A stretch of DNA of 48,179 bases from Conservatibacter flavescens (lineage in GTDB: Bacteria; Pseudomonadota; Gammaproteobacteria; Enterobacterales; Pasteurellaceae). Each line of letters starts with the position of its first letter. Within the stretch, counting starts at the first letter, position 1. Positions 17,564 to 26,342 of the stretch are shown here, piece by piece. The notes beneath the pieces were generated by a model, which did no database searches, was not told where the DNA came from, and saw only the letters and a list, made by a program, of their open reading frames with translations. The translations under genes and the position numbers were made by a program. The DNA is taken from contig NZ_PHHA01000032.1 in NCBI RefSeq assembly GCF_002795425.1, forward strand, positions 1 through 48,179. Reading direction: 5' to 3'.

Positions 17564-18535
17564 ATGTTATTACCTGTTATTGCCGTCATTGGCGGTTTAT
17601 TACTTTTAATTTGGGCCGCCGATCGCTTTGTAGACGGTGCGGCAGCGACGGCTCGTCATTTCGGTATGCCGCAGTTGTTAATCGGAATTGTGATTATCGG
17701 TTTTGGGACATCTGCACCGGAAATGATCGTGTCGGCTCTTTCTGCCATTAACGGCAATCCGGGCATTGCACTGGGTAATGCCTATGGCTCAAATATCACC
17801 AACATCGCTCTCATTTTGGGTTTAACCGCATTAATATTGCCGTTAGCGGTAAATTCACAGGTGTTAAAATTGGAATTACCTATTCTGATTTTAGTGACCG
17901 CACTTTCTGCTTTTTTGGTTTATGACGGCAATATTACTCGCCTAGATGCTTGGATTTTGCTTGGTGTATTTTTCGTTTATATGGCTTGGACGATTTGGAC
18001 CGGCTTACATAATCGGGAGGATAGTCTGGCTGATGATGTAAAAGAAGAATTACAGGAGCAAGCCTATATGTCACTCGGCAAAGCACTGATGTGGGTTGTC
18101 ATTGGCTTGGCGTTATTAATGGGAAGCTCGCAGTTACTGGTGTGGGGAGCAGTCGAAATCGCCCATTACTTCGGCGTAAGTGATTTAGTGGTCGGCTTAA
18201 CCATCGTGGCAGTCGGTACATCATTACCTGAATTGGCTTCGTCAATTGCAGCTGCCCGCAAAAATGAAGTCGATTTGGCAGTGGGTAATATTATTGGTTC
18301 AAACCTATTTAATACGCTCGCCGTCGTTGGTATTGCAGGAGCTATCTCACCCATGCAGGCAGGACAGGAAATTTTTACCCGCGATATGCTTGTGATGTCG
18401 GTATTAACGGTATTATTGTTGATTTTTGGCTTAGGTAAAAAAGGGGAAATTAACCGCTTTAAAGGATTAATTTTCTTACTTGCCTATATCGGTTACAACT
18501 TCTATCTGTTTAAAACGGCGATTTTAGCTCCATAA
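17564..18535 (+). CDS. Calcium/sodium antiporter, CaxA/YrbG-like
   Basis: This 323-residue inner membrane protein has about ten hydrophobic segments and the two inverted alpha repeats of the CaCA superfamily: GFGTSAPEM in the first half and AVGTSLPELASS in the second, each followed by a GN(A/I)xGSN block. Such proteins exchange Ca2+ or another divalent cation for Na+ or H+. An acidic cytoplasmic loop lies near residues 145-165. AGAGGG precedes the ATG. A terminator lies between it and the preceding cluster, so it may be independent. Confidence 0.88.
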   Translation: MLLPVIAVIGGLLLLIWAADRFVDGAAATARHFGMPQLLIGIVIIGFGTSAPEMIVSALSAINGNPGIALGNAYGSNITNIALILGLTALILPLAVNSQVLKLELPILILVTALSAFLVYDGNITRLDAWILLGVFFVYMAWTIWTGLHNREDSLADDVKEELQEQAYMSLGKALMWVVIGLALLMGSSQLLVWGAVEIAHYFGVSDLVVGLTIVAVGTSLPELASSIAAARKNEVDLAVGNIIGSNLFNTLAVVGIAGAISPMQAGQEIFTRDMLVMSVLTVLLLIFGLGKKGEINRFKGLIFLLAYIGYNFYLFKTAILAP

Positions 18536-18562
18536 AATTTGTCAAATATCCACCGCACTTTT

Positions 18563-18592
18563 AAAGCCGTTTGGGATGCCGAACGGCTTTTT
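18563..18592 (+). terminator. Terminator after the antiporter gene
   Basis: AAAGCCGTT (18563-18571) pairs with AACGGCTTT (18582-18590), followed by a short T run. A Hin-type uptake signal (18552-18560) lies just in front of the stem. Confidence 0.8.
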
Positions 18593-18609
18593 ATGTATTT
18601 CACAAATGA

Positions 18610-18651
18610 TTATTTTGTCCGGTTTTTTATCATAAAAACTGGACAAAATAA
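18610..18651 (+). promoter_or_regulatory. Palindromic operator of the AbiE-type operon
   Basis: TTATTTTGTCC (18610-18620) and GGACAAAATAA (18641-18651) are exact inverse complements, and the symmetry continues inward (GTTTTT with AAAAAC) to a loop TATCAT. It overlaps the -35 box of the predicted promoter. AbiEi antitoxins studied elsewhere repress their own promoters through inverted repeats; binding here is inferred. Confidence 0.7.
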
Positions 18652-18667
18652 ACAATTCAGATATAGT
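18640..18667 (+). promoter_or_regulatory. Predicted promoter of the AbiE-type operon
   Basis: A TGGACA -35 box (18640-18645) and a TATAGT -10 box (18662-18667) are separated by 16 bases, 21 bases before the antitoxin ATG. The -35 box lies in the palindrome. Confidence 0.5.
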
Positions 18668-18687
18668 ACTAAAAAAGGGGAGGGAGC

Positions 18688-19416
18688 ATGAATATAGCAA
18701 AACAAGTTAATCAGCTTGTCGAGAATTTAACACAGGGCATGGTATTTACCTTTCACGATGTTCTTACCGATGATCAGAAAATAGAAGCAACAATTAAAGC
18801 ACTAAACAGAATGGTTCAAAAAGGACAGCTGGCAAAGTTATCTAAAGGTAAATATTACAAACCGGAAACTTCTATTTTTGGCAATTTATTACCAATGCAA
18901 GATGAAATTGTCAAAGATTTACTTTGGAAAAATAACGAGCCTATCGGTTATCTAACCGGATTGCAGCTCTACTTAAAGTTAGGTCTTACGACCCAGCTTA
19001 GCAATATAATTGAAATTGGAAGAAATCACTTTAAATCACCACTAAAAAGGAAAAACTATAGAATTTCATTTGTAATACAAAAAAATGCCATTACAAAAGA
19101 AAATATCTACTTATTACAATTACTTGATGTTATAAAAAATATAAAGAAAATACCTGATTCGGAATTAAATGATGTCATTAATCGGTTACTTGATCTTATG
19201 AGTCAGCTAAATAATGCGAAATATAAATGTTTGATTGAATTATCTGAAAAATATCCACCATCTACGAGAGCATTATTAGGTACTATACTGGAAACATTGA
19301 GGCCAAATTTAAAACTCATAGCATTAAAATCATCACTTAATCCAGCAACAAAATATCGCCTATCTGGTATAACTGAAATACTTCCTCTAGCAAAAAAATG
19401 GGGGTTTAAATTATGA
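18688..19416 (+). CDS. AbiEi-type (DUF6088-like) type IV antitoxin and repressor
   Basis: This 242-residue protein has an N-terminal winged-helix region (about 1-65) with the KLSKGKYYKP wing typical of AbiEi and DUF6088 antitoxins, followed by an LxGLxLYLKLGL-type segment in the C-terminal antitoxin domain. The family both represses its own operon and counteracts the partner toxin. AAGGGGAGGGAG precedes the ATG. Its stop codon overlaps the start of the toxin gene in an ATGA, so the two are translationally coupled. Base composition is A+T-rich against the neighbours, consistent with acquisition. Confidence 0.82.
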   Translation: MNIAKQVNQLVENLTQGMVFTFHDVLTDDQKIEATIKALNRMVQKGQLAKLSKGKYYKPETSIFGNLLPMQDEIVKDLLWKNNEPIGYLTGLQLYLKLGLTTQLSNIIEIGRNHFKSPLKRKNYRISFVIQKNAITKENIYLLQLLDVIKNIKKIPDSELNDVINRLLDLMSQLNNAKYKCLIELSEKYPPSTRALLGTILETLRPNLKLIALKSSLNPATKYRLSGITEILPLAKKWGFKL

Positions 19417-20405
19417 ACTTGCATGAAAATGATCAATTATTCAGAGAAGCTATTGTTTATACTGCAGAAAAATTAGATATCTCGCCTATTTATATTGAAA
19501 AAGATTATTGGGTGACTTTAATTCTCCATACTATTTTTAGTAACAGTGATGTTGCTCATTCGACAGTTTTCAAAGGAGGAACATCATTATTAAAATGCTA
19601 TAACTATATTCAACGATTTTCTGAAGATATTGATCTAGTAATATTAAAAGATAGCTACGAAACCGATAATCAATTAAAAAATAAATTGAAGAAAATAACA
19701 AGATTAGCATCGGATAAACTGCAAGAACATGAGATCCCCCAAATTACAAATAAGAAAGGCAATATCCGAAAAACAGCACATATTTATCTGCATTTATTCG
19801 ATGGCAATTATGAACAAGTAAGAGAACACATTATTCTTGAAGCCACTTGGCTAGGTTATTTTGAACCCTATACTAAACGCCCTATTATTTCATTTATCGG
19901 ACAGATACTCTTAGATAACGGTCAGGAAAAATTAGCAGAGGAATATGATTTACTTCCTTTTGAAGTTAATGTACTAGAACCAATACGCACATTATGCGAA
20001 AAAATAATGAGCTTAGTCCGTTTTTCCTATACACCGAGATATATTGAAGATTTAAATCTCAAAGTCAGACATATTTATGATATTCATCAGCTGTTATCTT
20101 CGCCCAAAATCATGTCTTTTTTTGAATCAGAAGATTTTGAGAGCATGTTGCTTAAAGTCGCCAATGATGATATGTTAAGTTTTAAAAATAATAACAAATG
20201 GTTAAAACATCATCCCGCTGACTCTTTTATGTTTAAAGATATTCAAGATTCTTGGGCGGCAATTAAAAATACCTACCAAACCATATTTAAGCATATCGTT
20301 TTTGGTGAATTACCCAATAATGAAATAATTCTGCAAACATTACAAAATGTATCCGACAGATTAAGAAAAATTAACTGGGAAATTCACTCTCTTATACAGG
20401 AGTAA
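19413..20405 (+). CDS. AbiEii/AbiGii-family nucleotidyltransferase toxin
   Basis: This 330-residue protein has the nucleotidyltransferase signature of the AbiEii/AbiGii toxin family: FKGGTSLLKCY (residues about 53-63), followed by RFSEDIDLVI (68-77) with the two metal-binding acidic residues. An IEKDYW segment lies before it, and a conserved EKIMSLVRF block lies in the middle region. Related toxins modify tRNA or block growth on phage infection. With the antitoxin it forms a type IV toxin-antitoxin and phage-defence pair. All key residues seen are intact. Confidence 0.87.
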   Translation: MNLHENDQLFREAIVYTAEKLDISPIYIEKDYWVTLILHTIFSNSDVAHSTVFKGGTSLLKCYNYIQRFSEDIDLVILKDSYETDNQLKNKLKKITRLASDKLQEHEIPQITNKKGNIRKTAHIYLHLFDGNYEQVREHIILEATWLGYFEPYTKRPIISFIGQILLDNGQEKLAEEYDLLPFEVNVLEPIRTLCEKIMSLVRFSYTPRYIEDLNLKVRHIYDIHQLLSSPKIMSFFESEDFESMLLKVANDDMLSFKNNNKWLKHHPADSFMFKDIQDSWAAIKNTYQTIFKHIVFGELPNNEIILQTLQNVSDRLRKINWEIHSLIQE

Positions 20406-20410
20406 AATTT

Positions 20411-21166
20411 ATGTCAGAAAACCGCCTGGAACAAATCCTTCTCTATCTTAAAAACCACTCTATTGCAACCGTTGAACAATTAGTGAAAGTGACCAATTCA
20501 TCACCAGCAACAGTTCGGCGAGATTTAATTAAATTAGGGAAAGAGGGAACCATTTTACGAACCCATGGTGGAGTGAGTTTGAATCAGTTTATTCCCCATC
20601 AGCCAACTACTCATGAAAAATCTCATAAGCAGATCGCTGAAAAAGATCGCATTGCAGAGTATGCAGCTTCATTAGTATCACCTGGTAATTCTATTGTGTT
20701 AGATGCGGGTACAACAACCTTGATGATCGCTAAAAAAATTGCTCATATGTCGTTACGCGTGATTACAACCGATCTCCATATTGCGTTGTTGCTGTCGGAA
20801 TATAAGCAAATTGATGTGATAATGACGGGTGGGCGTATTGATCATAGTAGTCAATCTTGTATTGGGGCGCATGGTGTGACGTTACTGCAAAATGTGAATC
20901 CTGATATCGCATTTGTGAGCTGTAATTCTTGGGATATAACAAGAGGGGTCACAGCACCTACGGAAGAAAAAGCTTATTTGAAAAATCGTTTATCAATTAA
21001 TGCTCAACGTAAGGTTTTGGTTGCCGATAGCAGTAAATATGGCAAATACTCATTGTTCAATGTTTCTTCGTTAACGGACTTTTCTGATATTATTAGTGAC
21101 AATGGATTATCTGATAAACAACGAAACGAAATATCAGATCATTCGTTTAATTTGGTGTTGGTGTGA
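20411..21166 (+). CDS. DeoR-family sugar-phosphate-sensing regulator
   Basis: The 251-residue protein has the DeoR-type winged helix (residues 1-57: VEQLVKVTNSSPATVRRDLIKL, then a RTHGG turn) and the C-terminal DeoRC domain with LDAGTTT, TGGR and the VADSSKYGK segment that binds sugar phosphates. Only 5 bases separate it from the toxin gene, and the AGGAG ribosome binding site overlaps the toxin's end. It may therefore be co-transcribed with the AbiE pair. It could regulate the catabolic cluster upstream (9160-17463), with the AbiE pair inserted later; this is inference. Confidence 0.85.
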   Translation: MSENRLEQILLYLKNHSIATVEQLVKVTNSSPATVRRDLIKLGKEGTILRTHGGVSLNQFIPHQPTTHEKSHKQIAEKDRIAEYAASLVSPGNSIVLDAGTTTLMIAKKIAHMSLRVITTDLHIALLLSEYKQIDVIMTGGRIDHSSQSCIGAHGVTLLQNVNPDIAFVSCNSWDITRGVTAPTEEKAYLKNRLSINAQRKVLVADSSKYGKYSLFNVSSLTDFSDIISDNGLSDKQRNEISDHSFNLVLV

Positions 21167-21185
21167 TTTTAAAGCGGGTGTAATA

Positions 21186-21211
21186 AAAAAGCGAACGGAC
21201 GTTCGCTTTTT
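21186..21211. terminator. Bidirectional terminator between DeoR gene and asnA
   Basis: AAAAAGCGAAC (21186-21196) pairs with GTTCGCTTTTT (21201-21211) around GGAC, with A and T tracts suited to termination from both sides. Confidence 0.85.
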
Positions 21212-21223
21212 CAGATGTATAGA

Positions 21224-22216
21224 TTACAAAATATTTTCAAACTCTTCCATTACGGCTTTCGGCCATACGCTTGATTGAACTTCTCCAATATGGCGTTTTT
21301 GTAATAACAACATTGTTAAACGTGATTGCCCTATTCCGCCACCAATTGATTGAGGCAAACGACCGTTGATTAAGTCTTGGTGCCAATCAAATTGCAAACG
21401 CTCTTCATCTCCTTTGATCGCTAATTGGCGACGTAATGCTGCTTCATCAACTCGGATTCCCATTGAAGAGAGTTCAAAAGCGCGCTCTAACACGGGGTTC
21501 CAAACTAAGATATCACCGTTTAGTCCTTTATATTCCCCTTCTGATGGCGTAGTCCAATCATCATAATCTGGTGCACGTGCATCATGTGGTTTTCCATCTG
21601 ATAACTCTCCGCCAATCCCGATGAGGAAAACTGCGCCATATTCTTTACAAATCGCATTTTCACGCTCTTTATCGTTCATATTTGGATAACGTTTCACTAA
21701 ATCTTCGCTATGTACAAAGGTAATCTCTTTTGGTAAAAATGCGTTTAAGCCAAATTGCTTTTCAAGGGCCATTTGAGTTTCTAAGATAGCGGAATAAATA
21801 GAATTCACGGTTTCTTTTAAATACGCTAAATTACGGCTTCCCTCTGGCATAACACGTTCCCAGTCCCATTGATCAACATAAACTGAATGTGTTTGATCTA
21901 ACGAATCTTCGTCAGGGCGTAACGCTTTCATATGGACGAATAACCCTTCGCTCGGTTTAAATCCAAAACGCGCTAGGGTATGACGTTTCCATTTGGCTAA
22001 AGAATGTACGACCTCAAAGGTTGCATCTGTGATCTGCTTCACATTTACTTGCACCGCTTTCTCTGTACCAGAGAGATTATCTTGAATCCCGTTACCAACT
22101 TGGCTTAAGATTGGGCCTTGAACTTCAATAATACCTAAGTGTTTTATTAGCTGCTCAGTAAATGTGTTTTTAACAAAGCTAATTTCTTGTTGTTGTAAAA
22201 TAAATGACTTTTTCAT
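21224..22216 (-). CDS. asnA: Aspartate--ammonia ligase (asparagine synthetase A)
   Basis: AsnA makes asparagine from aspartate, ammonia and ATP. The 330-residue protein has the usual length and the class II aminoacyl-tRNA synthetase-like core: the [19 protein letters not shown] motif near residues 33-51, [10 protein letters not shown], and the C-terminal [15 protein letters not shown] motif 3 with ATP-binding Arg. It is divergent from asnC, its usual activator, across a 171-base intergenic region. Confidence 0.97.
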   Translation of the reverse strand: MKKSFILQQQEISFVKNTFTEQLIKHLGIIEVQGPILSQVGNGIQDNLSGTEKAVQVNVKQITDATFEVVHSLAKWKRHTLARFGFKPSEGLFVHMKALRPDEDSLDQTHSVYVDQWDWERVMPEGSRNLAYLKETVNSIYSAILETQMALEKQFGLNAFLPKEITFVHSEDLVKRYPNMNDKERENAICKEYGAVFLIGIGGELSDGKPHDARAPDYDDWTTPSEGEYKGLNGDILVWNPVLERAFELSSMGIRVDEAALRRQLAIKGDEERLQFDWHQDLINGRLPQSIGGGIGQSRLTMLLLQKRHIGEVQSSVWPKAVMEEFENIL

Positions 22217-22387
22217 TTTGTTGCCTTTTCGTTCTTAAATAGCATGTACTTAGTACATTTTCGTCTTGCATATTATTTAATAACACTAGACAACAATTCA
22301 ACTCTTTTATTAAAATTTAATGGACCTGATATAAAAAACATAATAATTAGGGTCATTTTTTAAATAAAAACTAAAACGGAGCGAAAT

Positions 22388-22840
22388 ATGTACCAAATTG
22401 ATAACTTAGATCAACAAATTCTCCGTGTATTAACCAAAGATGCACGTACTCCTTATGCTGAAATGGCAAAGAATTTTGGTGTCAGTCCTGGAACTATTCA
22501 TGTTCGGGTAGAAAAAATGCGCCAAGCAAAAATTATTGAAGGTACAAAGATTCGCATTAATGAGCGTAAGCTAGGTTATGATGTTTGTTGCTTTATCGGT
22601 ATTATCTTAAAAAGTGCTAAAGATTATGAAAAAGTTATTAGCAAACTTGAAGCCTTTGATGAAGTAGTTGAGGCGTATTATACGACAGGTAACTATTCTA
22701 TTTTTATTAAAGTGATGACTCGCACTATTGAAGAATTACATTCGGTTTTAGTCACTAAAATTCAATTAATTGATGAAATTCAGTCGACTGAAACGCTTAT
22801 TTCCATGCAAAATCCTATTTTGCGTGACATTAAACCATAA
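22388..22840 (+). CDS. asnC: Lrp/AsnC-family regulator AsnC
   Basis: This 150-residue protein has an N-terminal helix-turn-helix (residues about 5-50, with ARTPYAEMAKNFGVSPGTIHVRVEKM) and a C-terminal RAM ligand-binding domain (VVEAYYTTGNYSIFIKV). In relatives AsnC activates asnA when asparagine is scarce and represses its own gene; the divergent arrangement here matches. ACGGAG precedes the ATG. udp follows after 18 bases and may share the transcript. Confidence 0.95.
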   Translation: MYQIDNLDQQILRVLTKDARTPYAEMAKNFGVSPGTIHVRVEKMRQAKIIEGTKIRINERKLGYDVCCFIGIILKSAKDYEKVISKLEAFDEVVEAYYTTGNYSIFIKVMTRTIEELHSVLVTKIQLIDEIQSTETLISMQNPILRDIKP

Positions 22841-22858
22841 AAATTAAAAGGAGATCAT

Positions 22859-23620
22859 ATGTCAGAAGTTTTTCATCTTGGGTTAACTCAATCCATGCTT
22901 GACGGGGCAAGCCTTGCTATTGTACCTGGCGCACCAGAACGGGTAGAGCGTATCGCTCGTTTATTAGATAACCCAAAATTTCTAGCCTCAACCCGTGAGT
23001 TTACTTCATGGCTTGGTTATATTAATCAACAAGCGGTGGTAGTATGTTCTACGGGTATTGGCGGCCCTTCGGTATCTATCGCGGTTGAAGAACTCGCTCA
23101 ACTTGGCGTAAGAACTTTTTTACGAATCGGTACAACCGGTGCGATTCAACCACATATCAATGTAGGTGATCTTTTAATTACTACCGGTGCGGTGCGCCTT
23201 GACGGTGCAAGTTCACATTTCGCACCAATGGAATATCCTGCCGTTGCAGATTTTCAATGTACAACGGCACTTTATCAAGCAGCACAAGCTCATGCCAGTC
23301 AAGCTGTTCATGTTGGTATTACTGCGTCTTCTGATACCTTTTATCCTGGACAAGAACGTTATGACACTTATAGCGGTAAAATTTGGCGGAAGTTTCAAGG
23401 TTCACTAAAGCAATGGCAAGATCTCAATGTGATGAATTTTGAAATGGAATCTGCCACGTTATTTACGATGTGTTCGGCTTTAGGCTTACGAGCAGGTATG
23501 ATTGCCGGTGCGATTGTTAACCGCACTCAACAAGAAATTCCAGATGAATCGCAGCTCAAACATATTGAACAAAATGCGGTTGAAGTGGTGGTTAAAGCGG
23601 CTGAAAAGCTTCTTGTCTAA
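22859..23620 (+). CDS. udp: Uridine phosphorylase
   Basis: Udp splits uridine with phosphate to uracil and ribose 1-phosphate in the cytosol. The 253-residue product has the NP-I family fold motifs: [12 protein letters not shown] near residues 21-32, GTTGAI (about 91-96) in the phosphate region, and [10 protein letters not shown] with the catalytic or ribose-binding Glu-Met-Glu. AAAGGAGAT precedes the ATG. Confidence 0.96.
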   Translation: MSEVFHLGLTQSMLDGASLAIVPGAPERVERIARLLDNPKFLASTREFTSWLGYINQQAVVVCSTGIGGPSVSIAVEELAQLGVRTFLRIGTTGAIQPHINVGDLLITTGAVRLDGASSHFAPMEYPAVADFQCTTALYQAAQAHASQAVHVGITASSDTFYPGQERYDTYSGKIWRKFQGSLKQWQDLNVMNFEMESATLFTMCSALGLRAGMIAGAIVNRTQQEIPDESQLKHIEQNAVEVVVKAAEKLLV

Positions 23621-23623
23621 TCT

Positions 23624-23645
23624 AATTCGGGCCTCGTCCCGAATT
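23624..23645. terminator. Weak terminator-like hairpin between udp and the phosphatase gene
   Basis: AATTCGGG (23624-23631) pairs with CCCGAATT (23638-23645). There is no clear T run, and it overlaps the end of the convergent phosphatase gene. Confidence 0.4.
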
Positions 23646-24117
23646 ATCCTTTCAACTCTTGTTTTAATTTATCTAACAAAGCCTCACAACAGCAATCCAA
23701 TAAGCGATGGGTTTCCTCAAAACGATGAGTATACCAAGGATCAGGAATATGATCATAACCAAGATCCGGGCAAAGCGCGGTAATTTTAAATAATTTTTTT
23801 GGATGTTTGCCAAATATGCGCTCTAGATCACGCAAGTTACTGTTGTCCATTACAACAAGATAATCAAAATTCTCCCAATCTTTTAACCGCACTTTTCGAC
23901 TCACAAAATCATTACTTCTAATTTTCAGACGATCCAGTACATCTGCTGTACCACAGTGCATACCATCACCATCATTTTCACCTGATGTGCCTGCACTTTC
24001 CACATAAATAGCATGAGATAAATTCGCTTTTTCAACTTTATCTCGCATTAAATACTCAGCCATCGGTGAACGACAAATATTACCTAAACAGACAAACAAT
24101 ACTTTTATTTGGCGCAT
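23644..24117 (-). CDS. Low-molecular-weight protein-tyrosine phosphatase
   Basis: This 157-residue protein has the N-terminal phosphate-binding loop CX5R as C10-LGNIC-R16 followed by SPMAE, and the general acid Asp in IPDPWY. It removes phosphate from protein tyrosines in the cytosol; in Gram-negative bacteria relatives often partner with BY-kinases in capsule synthesis, but no kinase is adjacent here. The start at 24117 is chosen because AAGGA lies 8 bases upstream; the frame also opens at 24141. Confidence 0.92.
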   Translation of the reverse strand: MRQIKVLFVCLGNICRSPMAEYLMRDKVEKANLSHAIYVESAGTSGENDGDGMHCGTADVLDRLKIRSNDFVSRKVRLKDWENFDYLVVMDNSNLRDLERIFGKHPKKLFKITALCPDLGYDHIPDPWYTHRFEETHRLLDCCCEALLDKLKQELKG

Positions 24118-24259
24118 ATGCACATTCCTTTTCTTTCTCATTTTAAATACTCAATAAATATGACATCTTTTTGAAAAAAATCAATTTCCCTTATTCAATC
24201 CATTGAGACACTATCCATATTTCTTTACAATAACTTATTCACTAATCAGGAGAAAACAC

Positions 24260-26233
24260 ATGGATAGACGTCGATTTATTCAATTAAGTACCGGAGCAAT
24301 GTTAATTCTCGGTATGCCCGCTTATAGCTTCTCAACAACAGCCACCACACAAGCTCAATTGCGTGTGATTGCCACCACAGATCTACATAGCTTTTTAACC
24401 GATTTCGACTATTACAAAGATGCGCCTACGGAAAAATTTGGTTTTACGCGCGCAGCAAGCCTAATAGAGCAAGCTCGGAAAGAAGTTAAAAATAGTGTAT
24501 TAGTGGATAATGGTGACTTGATTCAAGGGAATCCCATCGCAGACTATCAAATGGCTGTAGGTATGAAAGCTGGAAACCCCAATCCGGCAATTCAAGCATT
24601 AAATGCATTACATTATGATGTCGGCACATTGGGCAATCATGAGTTTAATTATGGTCTCGACAACCTGCACAAAATTATCAAAGAAGCGACTTTCCCTATG
24701 ATTAATGCAAACGTTGTCAAAGAGGGAACGGAAACCCCGCTTTTCCAGCCTTATTTTATTCAGGAAAAACAGATTGTTGATAATAATAATAATGAGCAAA
24801 AAACAATCAAAATTGGTTATATCGGTTTTGTTCCGCCACAAATCATGGTTTGGGATAAGGCACATTTGCAAGGCAAGGTCGAAACGCGTGATATTGTTAA
24901 AACTGCGCAAAAATACGTTCCGATACTTAAGGAACACGGTGCTGATATTATCATTGCCTTAGCCCACACTGGTCCTTCCCTCGCCCCTTACCAAGAAGGT
25001 GCTGAAAATGCAGCTTTTTATCTTGCTGACGTAGAGGGAATTGATGCGGTGATATTTGGTCATGCCCACGGCTTATTCCCTCATAAAGAATTTGAAAGCC
25101 GTCATATCAATTTAGATAAAGGCACAATCAATCAGGTTCCAGCGAGTATGGCAGGTTATTGGGGAAATCATATTAGCGTTATCGATCTGAATCTTGCGGC
25201 ACAAGACGATAAATGGGTTGTGGTCAGTGGTGAGGCGGCATTACGTCCTATTTACGATGCTGCACAAAAGAAAGCGAATGTAAAAACTCACCCTGAACTT
25301 ACCGCACTTTTACAGCCCGTACATGAAGCCACTCGCCAATTCGTCGCCCAACCCATTGGCAATGCCACAGCAGATATGTTCAGCTATTTGGCCTTAATAC
25401 AAGACGATCCGACTATTCAAATTATTAATCAAGCGCAAAAAGCTTATGCTGAAAATATTGCACAATCCCTACCAGAACTGGCACACTTGCCCGTATTGAG
25501 CGCAGGCGCGCCATTTAAAACCGGTGGGCGTAAGAATGATCCATCAAGCTACACTGAAGTCCATAAAGGCCAACTCACTTTCCGTAATGCTGCGGATTTA
25601 TATCTTTATCCAAATACTTTAGTGATGGTAAAAGTGACAGGTGAAGAATTAAAAGAATGGCTTGAATGTAGTGCAGGTATGTTTAATCAAATCAATCCTA
25701 CGTTAGATAAACCACAAAGTTTACTGAATTGGGACGGGTTCCGTACCTATAATTTTGATGTGATTGATGGTGTAAAATATCAATTTGATGTTACCCAGCC
25801 GGCTCGTTATGATGGTGAATGCAATTTAATTAATCCAACCGCGCATCGTGTCATAAATCTTACATTTAATGACACTCCGGTCAAACCAAGCGATGAATTT
25901 ATTATTGCAACCAATAATTATCGCGCCTATGGCAATAAATTTCCTGGCACGGGTGATGATCATATTGTCTTTGCTGCACCTGATGAAAACCGTCAGATTT
26001 TAGCTAATTTTATTGCAGAACAAAGTAAATTACATGGTCATATTAGCCCTGCTGCTGATCATAATTGGCGTATTGCGCCGATTAATTCTGAAGTGAAGTT
26101 AGATATTCGCGTGGAAACATCACCAACGGAAAAAGCAACAGCTTTTATTCAAGAAAATGCGCAATATCCAATGAAATTGATTGATAAAGATGAAACAGGC
26201 TTTGCTATCTATCAAGTAGATTTAAGTCAATAA
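24260..26233 (+). CDS. cpdB: 2',3'-cyclic-nucleotide 2'-phosphodiesterase / 3'-nucleotidase
   Basis: CpdB degrades cyclic nucleotides and 3'-nucleotides in the periplasm for nucleoside salvage. The 657-residue product starts with a twin-arginine type signal (DRRRFIQ and a hydrophobic stretch), suggesting Tat export. The metallophosphatase domain shows [33 protein letters not shown] and FGHAHGLFP, which carry the two-metal ligands. The second half is the 5'-nucleotidase C-terminal domain with [10 protein letters not shown] and FPGTGDDH. The start at 24260 has CAGGAGAA upstream; the frame extends to 24203 without one. It is near udp, another nucleoside salvage gene. Confidence 0.93.
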   Translation: MDRRRFIQLSTGAMLILGMPAYSFSTTATTQAQLRVIATTDLHSFLTDFDYYKDAPTEKFGFTRAASLIEQARKEVKNSVLVDNGDLIQGNPIADYQMAVGMKAGNPNPAIQALNALHYDVGTLGNHEFNYGLDNLHKIIKEATFPMINANVVKEGTETPLFQPYFIQEKQIVDNNNNEQKTIKIGYIGFVPPQIMVWDKAHLQGKVETRDIVKTAQKYVPILKEHGADIIIALAHTGPSLAPYQEGAENAAFYLADVEGIDAVIFGHAHGLFPHKEFESRHINLDKGTINQVPASMAGYWGNHISVIDLNLAAQDDKWVVVSGEAALRPIYDAAQKKANVKTHPELTALLQPVHEATRQFVAQPIGNATADMFSYLALIQDDPTIQIINQAQKAYAENIAQSLPELAHLPVLSAGAPFKTGGRKNDPSSYTEVHKGQLTFRNAADLYLYPNTLVMVKVTGEELKEWLECSAGMFNQINPTLDKPQSLLNWDGFRTYNFDVIDGVKYQFDVTQPARYDGECNLINPTAHRVINLTFNDTPVKPSDEFIIATNNYRAYGNKFPGTGDDHIVFAAPDENRQILANFIAEQSKLHGHISPAADHNWRIAPINSEVKLDIRVETSPTEKATAFIQENAQYPMKLIDKDETGFAIYQVDLSQ

Positions 26234-26290
26234 TCGGTAGTTTACTATTGCACAGAGTTCAGCCCTTTTAATTTGGGGCATTGTAAACAC

Positions 26291-26318
26291 AAAAGGAAAG
26301 GTCAATGCCTTTCCTTTT
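26291..26318. terminator. Bidirectional terminator between cpdB and tktA
   Basis: AAAAGGAAAGG (26291-26301) pairs with CCTTTCCTTTT (26308-26318) around TCAATG. A Hin-type uptake signal is at 26329-26337. Confidence 0.8.
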
Positions 26319-26342
26319 AACTCACTTAAAGTGCGGTCAAAA

